A stretch of 64,000 nucleotides of DNA. It comes from Rallus limicola (taxonomy: Eukaryota > Chordata > Aves > Gruiformes > Rallidae). The stretch covers positions 4,216,001 to 4,280,000 of the forward strand of contig JAKCOZ010000039.1 in the NCBI GenBank assembly GCA_022605955.1, written 5' to 3'. Made by a program: the position numbers and the translations under genes. This document shows, piece after piece, positions 43,116 through 55,240 of this stretch; the first letter of the stretch is position 1, and each line of letters starts with the position of its first letter. Below the pieces are notes generated by a model. It had not been told where the DNA came from and ran no database searches. It was given only the letters and a program-made list of their open reading frames with translations.

Positions 43116-46100
43116 AGTGGAGCCTACAGACACCACTGAACTACAGTCTACAAGAATCTTTGTACATGCTGCCACCACATAAATAAGCAGCTGCAGTGGT
43201 CACGCACGAGGCTAACAAAGCTCCTTCCTCTGCATAGATCCGTAGGTTTTGAGGGCTAAAGAGTCTGGAAGAGATCATCTGTTTCCTTGAATCCCCTTAC
43301 CAGACCTGTGCCTCAGGGAGGGACATTTTTAGGGAGGAAGAGAGAGCAAAAAAGATGGCGAAGAGGCAAGGGAATCATCTCTGGTTGTTTCTCTGGCCTG
43401 AAATAACCCTGCAGGGCCATGCTGAGGTGAGGGAGGACGGCTGCCCACTCTGCCTCACCAGCTCCCAGCTATGCTAATTGCCTTAGCTGCTGCCCTGAGG
43501 ATTTTTCCTGGTCTAATTTTGCTGTCTCATAGCTCTGACCTGGTTTTGACATTTGAAAGAGCAAGTAAAACCCTCACATGTGTCAGGTGGTTGAGCTGCC
43601 ATCTGATTCCTTACTGTTTAATGACGGTGCCCAAGTGCCCAGCCAAGGCAGTGTTGGGTATCCCTGGGTAAGCGAAGGATTACGGAGGTGCTGTGAGGTC
43701 AGGCTGCTTTGTTTCAGCCATGCCAAGAAATCCCATCCTCCCACTGCAGTCTTAGACAGCCGCAGGCCCCCTCCACCTGTCTTATTTCTGAGTTGCTCCG
43801 TAACGTGGTCTAACCTCGTATCCCTCTACCCGTGGCTCACCCAGCACTCAATGACAGCAAATTTCCCACCTGGGAACATCTTGACTTCCATGCACATCTC
43901 AACCTGCAAACATTTACATGGGTGTGAGCAAGTAAAGTGTCCTGGGAAGTAGAAAAGACATCTATGCACATCCAGAGTTGGGGATACGTGTTTGTCTGCT
44001 GTAAATGAGATCCACAAAGCACACAGTATCTGTTAGGTTTGGGTTTGTTCTTCTTTTCCCAAGAGGTTATGCCGTCCTTCAAGTTTGAAAAGCTTCTGTG
44101 GTGTGGGCAGGAGCACAGTATGCACCTGGGAGGCAACAATGAAATCCCTGCCTACCAAAACTGGTGTTTACAAGCTGCTCCTCCACAGCAGGCAGTGCGT
44201 AACCCTCCTGTCTCAAATTGTCCACGCGTGGAGTGAGGCCAGTCATGTTTGTCCACCTACTGGGAGGGCAACGGAACAAATCATGATTACTCTATGGGGA
44301 TGGGAAACCAGGAAGAAATCCTATTTAAATAATTAACATATACAGGAGCAAGTGAATGGGGAGAGAAGGAGGAGGCTCGGGGGTGTATGCTCTCAGAGCA
44401 CAAAGCATTCTGCTGAGAGCAGCGTGAATATGGAAACCGGGCAACAGATGCGCTCTGTTGAACGTATGGAGATGATTCTGCTCATCTTTTTGGTGCATTT
44501 CCTCACTGTTCAGGAATAGTTTTGTGCTGAACATCTGAGCAAGGAGCTGAGGAGCTGGTCTTGGTTACAGTGGGCGTTGCAGACACGCGGTGAGAGCGTG
44601 TGGGGTACCGTGTGCTGGTGCTGCCAGAGCCGTTGTCAGCCCCTAAGGAGCAGGATAGAAACTGGCTTCTGCTCTCAAACTGCTCTGTGGCAAGGCAAAG
44701 GGGGCGAGCCCCAGCCAGGCACTTGCAAGTGATGCCATGGAAATGGAGGCAGTTTTCCTTTCTATTAATCTGAGTTTATTACCTACCGCTTTGGATGCCT
44801 CTGCTGGCGGTCAGGGCTATTTAAAGACTTGGCTTTTATCCAAAGTCTGCCATCACATGCTTTGTCTAAGAGGTAAAGATGGAAAAAAAAGCAAATTCTC
44901 CATCGATTCATCAAACTGTTCTGCTGAGGCTGAACATGAAAGGCACCATTTCAGTTCCTGCCTGTGGTCCTGCTTCCCTGAGAGCCAGCTTTGCTGAAGG
45001 ACCAACCTGACTGCTTGTAGGTGTCAGGTCTCTGTATAGGTTGGTGTTTCACCTGGCAGGCAGAGCCTCAGGGCTGTGACTTTTACTGGTGATTCCTTTT
45101 TTTGGTGTTTTTTTTTTTTTTTTTTGAGGACTTCACCTAAAAAATGCAAACACAAAGGCTGTCTCTTATGATTGTTGTGGCCTGCTGAAAATCAAGGGCC
45201 AAAAAGATTCTTTTTCTTCACCATTATTTCCCTGATTTTTGCTGATATTCTGTATTCCTGAAAACAACAGTGATGGTTGGTAGCTACACTGACCACGTGT
45301 GCTTATTCTTTAATAGCTTCTCTTTTGGTTTAAGGCAGTCGTGACAAATTATGACATTTTTCCATAGGTAGGGAAACACACCTCTAGACATGGTGGATAT
45401 TCAAGAAAGACAGCAAAGAACTTGAGATCCTGCCACCATAAAATATTTCAAGTGGGGACGATGTAGGAGTTCCATCTTCAGAGAGCTTCAGAGTTTGTTT
45501 TTAGTGCAACATTTGGTCTTAGCAAAACATTAACCCTGAAAGAGAAGCATGAAAAAGGGCTGAGTTTTTGACAGCTGGGAAGTGCCATGTCCCAGCCCTG
45601 ACACTTTCTAGGGTGCTGAGGGCTAAGCTGGTAAATCTGCATTTAGAAATCAAAGTAATTTTCTTCTGGTTCTCAGAGGGGTGGGAATTTCCTGCGATGC
45701 TCAGGTCTGGCTTTTGGCACTCCATTCGGGCTTCCATCTTTGGGTTTCAGTCCTTTTATTCATAACATGTGCCTGTGGGTGGTAACTCTGACCACACAGA
45801 AGTAACCCAAAACTCATTGCTAACAGCTCAGCGGAGCAGAAAGTGGGATGAGATCCTTCTGAAGCCTGGAGGAAGAAGACTGAGTATTACAAGGAATGTA
45901 AGAGTTGCACCCCCTTGCTCAAGCCCGGTTGCAGAGAGGTGAAGAGCAGCAGGCACTGCTCCAGCCTCTTTTCACTATCAGTGCCACATCAGTCCTGTTT
46001 AGAATTCCAAAGTCTGTTACTTCACCCTTTACAACATAAATGTGAAGGACCTACTAGCTTAAAAACTGTAACTAGGACTAGCAATGAACTAACCAGGAGG

Positions 46101-46242
46101 CACCAAGGGGAGAAAGGCAGATTTGTGCTGTGCCCCTGATAATTCAGCAATACCATTATCATCCACACATCTATTGCAAAGAATTAACAATTATATTGAT
46201 GCATATACGGTGTTAACCACTGTTGGCTAATATTTCATATTT
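43116..46242. other. intergenic DNA, no gene seen
   Basis: This is about 3.1 kb of unique sequence with one T run. No reading frame here resembles a protein that I know. Confidence 0.55.
45108..45125 (+). repeat. run of 18 T
   Basis: This is a pure T run in intergenic DNA with no recognised element beside it. Confidence 0.9.
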
Positions 46243-47890
46243 CAGATGACACTAAGCTGGGAGGAAAGGTTGATCTGCCTGAGGGTAAGGAGGCTCTGCA
46301 GAGGGATCTGAACAGACTGGACCGATGGGCTGAGACCAATGGGATGAAGTTTAACAAGGACAAGTGTAGAGTGCTGCACATGGGACATAACAACCTCGTG
46401 CAGTGCTACAGGCTTGGGGGAGACTGGTTGCAGAGCTGTCAGGCAGGGAAGAACCTGGGGGTGTTGGTTGACTGCAGGCTGAATATGAGCCAGCAGTGTG
46501 CCCAGGCAGCCAGGAAAGACAATGGCATCCTGGCTTGTATCAAAAATAGTGTGGCCAGTAGGTCTAGGGAGGTGATTGTGCCTCTGTACTCGGCATTGGT
46601 GAGACCACACCTTGAGTACTATGTCCAGTTCTGGGCTCCTCACCATAAGAAGGACATTGAGGTCCTTGAGCGTGTCCAGAGAAGGGCAACCAGGCTGGGG
46701 AAGGGGCTGGAGGGAAAATCCTATAAGGAGCGGCTGAGGGAGATGGGCATGTTTCGTCTGGAGAAGAGGAGGCTGAGGGAAGACCTTATCACTGCCTACA
46801 ACTACCTGAAGGGAGGTTGTAGAGAGGTGGGCGATGGTCTCTTCAGCCAAGTGACAGGAGATAGGAAAAGGGTAAATGGCACAAAGCTGCACCAGGGCAG
46901 GGGCAGATTAGATGTTAGAAAAAAATTTTTACTGAAAGAGTTGTCAGGACCTGGAACAGGCTGCCCAGGTAGGGGGTTGAGTCACCATCCCTGGATCACA
47001 GAATCACAGAATCACAGAATCTTAGGGGTTGGAAGGGACCTCAAGAGATCATCGGGTCCAACCCCCCTGCCAGAGCAGCTCCCCAGCTCATATTGCATAG
47101 ATAGGCATCCAGACAAGACTTGAATATCTCCAGAGGAGACTCCACCACCTCCCTGGGCAGCCTGTCCCAGGGCTCTGTCACCCTCACTGTGAAAAAGTTC
47201 ATCCCCATGTTGGTGCGGAACTTCCTGTGCTCCAGCTTACAGCCATTGCCCCTTGTCCTGTCTCCACAGACCACTGAAAACGGGCTGGCTGATTCCCCCT
47301 GCATCCCAAGTCTAAGATATTTATAAACACTAATTAGGTCCCCCCTAAGTCTTCTTTTCTGTAGGCTGAACAGCCCCAGCTCACTCAGCCTTTCCTCATA
47401 GGGGAGATGTTCCAGGCCCCTAATCATCTTCGTTGCCCTTCTCTGGGCTCTCTCCAGAAGGTCCCTGTCTTTTTTATACCTGGGAGCCCACAACTGGACA
47501 CAATACTCCAGGTGGGGCCTGACCAGGGCAGAGTAGAGGGGGAGGATCACTTCCTTCGACCTGCTGGACACACTCTTCCTGATGCACCCCAGGATCCCAT
47601 TGGCTCTTTTAGCCACCAGTGCACACTGCTGGCTCATGGCCAACCTGTCATCAACCGGGACCCCCAGGTCCTTCTCCACTGAGCTCTTCCCCAGCAGGTC
47701 ATCCCCCAGCCTGTACTGATACAGTCGGTTGTTCCTCCTCAGGTGCAAGACTTTACACTTTACACTTTACATGTATTTAAAAGATGGGTAGATGAGGTAC
47801 TTAGGGATATGGTTTAGAATAGGACAGGAACGGTTGGACTTGATGATCTTAGAGGTCTTTTCCAACCTTGTGACTCTGTGATTCTGTAAT
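46243..47890 (+). mobile_element. CR1 LINE split by an opposite-strand CR1 (outer copy)
   Basis: The outer element runs 46243-46995, from [20 protein letters not shown] (end of the RT catalytic box) through [13 protein letters not shown] to the RLPR region. It resumes at about 47771-47890 with GTATTTAAAAGATGGG and the normal 3' end GTGACTCTGTGATTCTGT. Its halves join exactly in the CCATCCCTGGA/TGTATTTAAAAG block. Confidence 0.88.
46996..47770 (-). mobile_element. CR1 LINE nested in opposite orientation (inner copy)
   Basis: It begins with three GAATCACA units of the reversed 3' end and ends at a TTTACAC repeat (47752-47770). The minus frame stays open for about 235 codons, with [39 protein letters not shown] and [20 protein letters not shown]. 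It is the best preserved CR1 reading frame in the window, but only the C-terminal part of ORF2. Confidence 0.9.
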
Positions 47891-50800
47891 AAATAGCTTT
47901 TAATACGAAAAACAGGAACACTACAGACCGCATACAGTGCACACGTGGACTTGTATATGTACCTCATGGAGCACGTACTGGTGATCAGTTAACATTAGTC
48001 TTTCAACGCTTATTTTCCATGCTCTGGCAAGTGACACCAAGGCTTTATTTTGACCCAGTTCAATCACAGATTCTTATGTTACTAATGTAGAGTAGCAGGG
48101 GATGAAGTCAAACAACAGAGATCAGCAAAACTTGGGGTACAGTTCTTCTATCATTCCCCATTTGTTTTTCAGCACTTGCTCTGTGAGGAAGCGTGTGGGA
48201 GCATTTTTAAACCAAGGAAAAAGGCTGGGCTGAATTATTGCTGTGTTTGAACACAGTTGGCATAATATTTTAGCCGATGCGTCACCATTGCCACTGTAAT
48301 TAATTAACGTGGTGAATGTCTTGGATGTTTTAAGGCATAGTAAATTTGTATTCTGTAGACAAGGCTTGTGAATAAATGCCTGTAATTAATTTACAGTTGA
48401 TATAAAATACAGCCCTATATTACCAAAAGTCACGAGGCACTTGCCACAGGATCGTATGCATTCACTACAAATGCATAAACAGCTTTAATTTGCACTACTC
48501 TGCCTGGTATTGCTGTGGGGCACGTATTTATTTTGTGAGAGCTGTGGGGTTTTTTTCCCTTTGCTGTCCCTGCAGGAACTCAGGCATGAATCCATTAATG
48601 CAATTACAGAAGTGCAAAGCAGAAAAACAGAGACTTATTTTTTAATGCACCAGTGGAAAGAGGGACCCCACGGTAAGGTCACACTGTTTGCACTGGCTCC
48701 TGTTTGTGGTCAGGAGAGGTCTCTGGAAGCCGGTTTTGGAACCTGGCACAGATTTGCTGTGTCATGTGCCACTCAGGGAAAAGTTCAGTCATTCAGATCT
48801 GGGCTCAAAACACAGGGAGCAAGAGCTGAGATGGAGTTCTGAGAGGGGAGATTTATTGTTATGTTTTTACCTGTCCCACTGAGCTCCTGACTGCACTTTT
48901 GACTGTAGTTTTTAAGGTTCGTTTTTGCAAGCAGCTCTTTAAGCATGAAGTAAGGTTGGAAGTGGGGTGGAAAGTATCTGCATCTGGGTATGTGGTGTTC
49001 AGCGGTGGCAAACGTGTCAGTCTGTGCTTGAGAAGATTTAAAATTGAGACATACTGGAGCCAAGAAGGACAGATGCATTAGTATGAATAAAACCAGCCAG
49101 TCTCCATCACCAGAAATTCGAAGTGACTTCCACTATCTTGTCACCTCTGCTCACCCCAATGGCTGCAGGCAACTAGAATCAACACAGCAAAGCCTGTATG
49201 AGCTCAGAGCAGTGTTTGAATATGCATCTCAATATTTAGAATGCAATACTTAACGTTGGTGTCATGGCATGCCTGTAGGTTTAATGTACATTAGGGAGGA
49301 TCATCTCCTCTATAAATTCAGTTGCACCTTTTGTGGCAGTGCCTTAAGCCCTAGTGCACGTGAAGTGTTTTAACATTACCGTGCCTAGCTTCATATTTGA
49401 AGATGGGAGGTTAGACCCTCGGTTTAGGATGAGTAGTTGTTAGCCCCCTGACAAAAATCTGGGGGGATGTACTTTGCTCTTGATTTTAATGACATTTTTT
49501 TCCGGGTTTTGCCTCTGGAATTCCTGCCCTGAAAACATTACAAAATAATCATTGTTCTCCTGCCCTTGACTGCCCTCTGAAAACAAAGCTTTAGCTTCCC
49601 AAGAACTTCCATGGTACACTCCTCAGGAGGCTAAGAGAGATCAGCTAAAACTTGGAGGCCATCCTAGGTCCATTTAACAAGCCTATCATTCATTAACATT
49701 TAGACTGACAGTTGTTTTAGTGCATTAGAAGTAAACAAAATGAGGAAAGTAAATGAGAAAGAAACGATTGTCAGTGAGAAGCTCTAGGACCCGATGGCAT
49801 TGCTACAGTCAGCTAACAGCAGATAACCCCCAAACCTGGCAAACAGACTCCAGGGCTGCTGAAACTTGGGAGGGAGAGCACTGGATGGGAGGAAGGATGT
49901 TGTGGCATGTCTGAACAATTGTTTTCTGGAGAATGGATGTATTTTGCACTGGATTTAGAAGAATGAAGAATCAAAAAAAGCTGTTCAGCTGAGCTTTCTG
50001 GGTAAACTGGTTTTGACCAAGGATGTTACATATGAAAAATCAGAAATGCTGCTCATTGTTTCTGATGCAAAGCACACAATAAAAGAATCTGTGGCACATG
50101 CATAACAGCTTTAACTGCCAGAGTCCTTCCTGACTCTGACTTCTCCTGCTGCGAGAAGTGCTGCACATGTGCCAGAGTGCCAAGTGTTCCGTTCCTAATG
50201 CCATCTCCCTGCAGCATGTACAAGTTCTGAAGCTCTGTGCTGCTGTAGCTCTGTTTCCCATCACCATTGGTTGGGGAGCCACAGCACAGCACAGAGCTGC
50301 TGCAGAGGCTACATGGGCTTAAGTAAGCCCTGAGAAGAGAACAGTGTCTGGGCAGGTACCCAGAAGACAGTGTCTGGCTAAGCTTTCCAGACACAGCTAA
50401 TCTGATACTTGACACCCTTGAATTTATGTGTGTTAACATTTAGATGGAGAAGATTGACACAGAGCTACGTGTTCCCATGGTCAGATGGGAGCGCAGCTCA
50501 GTTTGGGAGCTATATCCTCCTGCAGTGATGACGCAGGCTGTGGTTAAACTAAGATAATTTTTGCTGATTAGAGACTTGCTGAGCTAATTGAATGAGCTCT
50601 GTGCAGATAAACCAGATGGAGCTGCAGGAGTCTGCACACCACTGTGATGTTTCCCCACCTAGTCTTTAACCACACCGTTTAAACTCCTCTACGATGTGCC
50701 AGATAGTATGGAGTGAGATCTTTATTGTACACTTCATTGCTCACTCTTTGCACCTCTCCTATTCCTTTCAGATGCTGTGTGCTCACCAATCAAAAGCCAT

Positions 50801-51869
50801 GTTCTGGGGTTCCCCTGCTTCTGGAACTACTGTACTCCAAGGTTTTAGAAATACAGAGTTTATAATCTCCGAAATTTAGTGTTACAGTGGTGTCTGCAGG
50901 GAACAGTGAGCATCAGAAAAGTGCTGTTGCCTGCATATTGTTGAGAAACATTTGGAAAAATGTGTGTAGCCTCTACTTACTGCATTTCCAAACACATACA
51001 AATACATTTGGTATGGAAGCCTTTCAGGTAGGGACTGTAGTTATAAAATATATAGATATATAAATAGTAAATAAAATATAAAAATAATAAAAATAGTGGA
51101 TGTAAGTCTCTTGGAACCCTACAAAATCCTGGATGTGTCAGAAATATAAAAGCTGGGCTAGCTTCCCATGAAATTGAGAGATATTACAAACCCCCAAAGT
51201 TTAATTCCATCCAGGGGAAGTATATAATCTACTGCTAAATCCAGGCAGCCTGAGGGATGGCCATGGTGTGTCTCCTGAGGCGTGACTGCATGGTGCTGTG
51301 GTTTTCCAGGGTCCCTCAGGACCTCCTCCAGGGTCCAACTCAACCTCCAAACACTCTCCTCTGATTATTTTGGCTCTCAGACTGCTGAAGGTGTCAGAAG
51401 TAGCTTTCACCAGTTGTACTTTCCTCTAGAACAAACTAACTAAAAGCCGGAATCCTCCCCTCAACTATTCCAGAACTGGCAGACCATTTGTTTTCAAAAG
51501 ATCACTTATTCTTTTCACTTACAAAAAAATCCCCCTTGTCATTTCTTGTAATTTTGAACACCAGTAAAAACATCTGCACCATTTATACATGCCTGTTCTC
51601 CTCATGTTTATTATCTCAGCCTTCATTTGCACTATCTTCTCTTGTTCATCTCTGTCACTCTTAATTGCTTTTTTGTCTCTCTTCTTCCTGTCTTCTTGCT
51701 GGCTTGGTATTTGAAATGAAAAACAATTACATTTGTAGGCTGGTTCTTTGTTTCTACAGGACTGGATTCCCCATGACCTTAGAGATAAAACAAGGCCAAC
51801 CCATCCCCAGTGTGAATTAGACTCTGCATTTTTTATTTATACTGTAGGAGTCCATCCAACATCCCTAGA
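47891..51869. other. intergenic DNA, partly AT-rich
   Basis: The part at 48230-48500 is AT-rich with several TAATTA-type sites and could be conserved non-coding DNA. An A/T-rich simple stretch lies at about 51045-51100. No gene is seen. Confidence 0.5.
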
Positions 51870-52450
51870 TGATGTGGCCAGCAGATTGAGAGACGTGATT
51901 CTACCCCTCTATTCTGCTCTGGTGAGACTTCACCTGGAGTACTGTGTCCAGCTTTGGAGCCCTCAGCACAAGGAGGATATGGACCTGTTGAAGTACATCC
52001 AGAGGAGGGTCACAAAAATGATCAAAGGTTAGGAGCACCTCTCCTGAGAAGACAGGCTGAGAGAGGTGGACTAGTTCACTTGGAGAAGAGAAGGGTCTGG
52101 GGGAACCTTATAGCAGCCTTCCACTACCTGAAGGGTGCCTATAAGAAAGCTGGGGAAGAATTGTCCACAAGGGCATGTAGCAGTAGGACAAGGGGTAATG
52201 GTTTAAACTAGAAAAGGGGAGATTTAGGTTGGATATTAGAAGAAAGTTCTTCAATATGAGGGTGGTTGATCACTGGAACAGGTTTCCCAGAGATGTGATG
52301 GAGGCCCCATCCCTGGAGATATTCAAGGTCAGGCTTGATGGGGCTCGGAGCAACCTGATCTAGTGAAGATGTCCCTGCTTACTGCAGGGAGGTTGGACTA
52401 GATAACCTCTAAAGGTCCCTTCCAACCTTGCATATTCTATGCTTCTATAA
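51870..52450 (+). mobile_element. CR1 LINE 3' fragment
   Basis: The + frame shows [20 protein letters not shown] and the 3' end reads GGTTGGACTAGATAACCTC, then CCTTCCAACC, followed by a TTCTATGCTTCTAT tail. It has several breaks. Confidence 0.85.
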
Positions 52451-54884
52451 GGTTTTACACATTCTCCAGCTGGCAGCCTGCAAGGTGGCTCTGCCTTGTT
52501 TGCTGTCTCCACTATCCTACCTTGAAGAAGGTTGGAAAGAGTTGTTAGTGCACTGTGTGAAGTCTGGTGATTAATGCCACCTTCTGCTCACACTGCAAAC
52601 CAGGCTGGGGGCCAGAGATACTGGGATGTGGTGTCAAAGGCAGGATGCATGCTGCAACCCCTCAAACACTTTTGCTGTGCCAGGTACTTGTAGCTAAGTC
52701 CTGTTAGAGGTTGAGTTACTCTGATCCTTCCAAAGAGGCTGAATCCACTGCCAGTCCCACACACCAGCTCCTTCTGCTGCACTGGAGCTGGTGATGTAAA
52801 GCCAGGCCAGTGCCAACAGCCAACAAAAGCCTTGGTTTTGTTGGGTGCATTCTGTAAACTTAGTGAATTGAACCTGCTCATGAGTCAGACAAGACCTATC
52901 ACCCAGTGTGTCTGGGAATGGGAGAGGGATCGAGGCAGGTAAGGGAGCATCCTCCTTGTCAGCAATGAGCTGCTGCATCAGTGCCGCCATGTTGCAGCTG
53001 CAAGGTACATCACTGTGCTCACTGGTTTCCACCTGTGGCTGCTGCTCTGCAAGGCATCCCACCACACACTAAGGATCCTGAGTGACTCGTCCAAGGTGTG
53101 TTTTGTGTGACAGATGACTACCACAAGGGCAAAATCCTACCGCTGTTTTACCCTGCTGTGCAGAATAACCTGTCTTGCTCAAGGTTAACAGCAATCAGCT
53201 CATCTTGGCCAAACACGGTGTTAGTTCCAGGACCCTGGTGTTGTCACACTGTGAATCAGCAGGCCTGAGAAGCAAGAAAACACTTTTTCAGAGAGCATTT
53301 CAGAACCTTTTAATTAAAAAAAAAAAAAAAAGTGATGTTACTTAAAAGCTTAATTTTACAAATTTTTTAAAAGTACATTTTCAAATGAAAGAAGGAAATG
53401 CTGATAGGAGAAACTGGGTGTGGTAAACAGAATGAAAACTGGATCATTTGGGTAATGATTTAATGCAAGGTATTCCAGGAACACTATGGAAACATAATCA
53501 AAACTTGGGAATGAGACTAGTGAGGCCCCTTGAAAAGGTAACAGCACTCAAAGCGTGAAGCTTCCCTACATTGGCATTTCTGGGTTTGGATCAACCCAGG
53601 CCCTGTACTGTGAAGGTCATGGCTTGGGGTCACCTGCTGCCACGTCTCACTGTCTGTTGTGTTGTATGAGCCACGCTTCTGTTACTGTACAACTACTTCA
53701 ACTGGAACTCTGCTTTCACAGGGTAGTCCAGTGCAAATACGTGTTTCCTCCAGCGGGCTGTTCCCACTGTCCCTGGATATCGAGTACTGCCAAGTAAGGG
53801 GTGCACTTAGAATGGTGAAAAACATACTGTATGTGCCATGTTCTTTGGTGTCACAACCACCTCTCTGTCCTTTATTCAACACTGAATCATCTCCTCTTGT
53901 GGAAGAGCTTAGGCTGTATCTTACAGCACGTGCTGCCTGGTTTTTAGTAGGGCATAGAAATCTGTTTGCTTTTCTCTGAGTCACATCTACTAGCGCTCAA
54001 ATTGGCATCATTTCTTCCAGCTGCTACCTGGATAGCTGCAGTGCCGTGCTGGACCAAAGCCTCTGTGAAGCAGTTGTGATCGATCTTTATTTGGCAAGTG
54101 GTCAGAGGACAACAGGCCACTGCTCGGATTGCCCGTTGAGGTTGGAAAGTATTGTCTAGTAGTGAAAAGCCTTCTGTAGTACCTTCCTGTCTGAGAATAT
54201 CTTTTAACAGCTTTTCATTTGCTCTTTCAAATAACATCAAATCCAACACTGTGACATACGTAGGAGTTATTACCTCTGTAGGGAGTCTCAGAAACGAGGA
54301 GTAATCAGGTTTCCCAGGACCTGCTGGAAGATTGCAACACTTTCAGAAAATTTTGCCTGGATTGCAGGCTTACATTTACTAGAATTGCCTTGTTGGTAAC
54401 TCAGCTGTATGACACTCTTGTCCACTCAAAGCCTGGAACTATCCTCAGTTCCTTCACACTCAATGCATTAAACACAAACAACATGTTCCTTTTATATCCA
54501 CAAAACTTAGATATGATGAAGACCTTTGGCTCTTGCCAATGCCAGAGTCGAAATCAGACTTAAAAAACCCACCCAAATGAAACAAAAAAACACCAAACAC
54601 AAAATCCAACAACTATAAAGTAAGAAAATAACATTTACTGTTATTCCTGCTTTCAGTTTCCCTTCTCCTTGAACTCTGCCCAGCAGGGTCTGTTACAAAG
54701 CTAGAAGCGGTAAGATGTGTTGTCATTGTATGCCTATGTGAGATAGGCTAGGAGCTGGAGCAGGAAATGCTATTGAGTAATTACAGGAAAATGGTCTGAA
54801 AAGATCCTTGAGAGCCTGCTTTGATGATTGGGCTGGATCATCCAGACTGGGACTACTGAGAAACAGCTGCTTCACAACTTTTAA
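52451..54884. other. intergenic DNA, no gene seen
   Basis: This is unique sequence with the A run at 53316-53331 and an A/C-rich patch near 54560-54615. Confidence 0.55.
53316..53331 (+). repeat. run of 16 A
   Basis: This is a pure A run in intergenic DNA, with AT-rich sequence following. Confidence 0.9.
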
Positions 54885-55240
54885 AAGCTTGTGATGACAA
54901 AGGTGCTGCAAGATCCCCAGTTAGTCTCATCAAGCACTGTCCATACCATTAGAAAGTCTGTTCTAATGCCTAATCCAAGAGTGAACAGCCAATTCCTTTC
55001 CTCTGTAAGGCCACCTTTCAATCTTGAAGACTGTTCTAACCTCATTTTTAAAAGAAAAATAAACAAGTCTACTTCTTTCCATCTTTCCTTGCAGATCAGG
55101 TTTTTCATCCCAAGCCTGATTCTCCTACCTCCTCTTCAGCCCTCCTGAACTGTTTCACACATAGCTGAACACAGTACTCCAGCTGAGGCTGTCTTTGCCC
55201 CTGGCAAGCACAATAGAAGGACTATTTAACATGTCTTACA
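54885..55240 (-). mobile_element. old CR1-like fragment
   Basis: The order resembles a reversed, diverged CR1: TTGAAGACTGTTCTAACCTC, then CTTCAGCCCTCCTGAACTG, then GAACACAGTACTCCAGCTGA. The left limit is uncertain. Confidence 0.5.

Noticed and set aside
46344..47748. Two overlapping long frames (259 and 235 codons) that might look like a gene pair
   Set aside because: Both are C-terminal pieces of CR1 ORF2 from two nested, opposite CR1 copies. The first runs on into the inserted copy.
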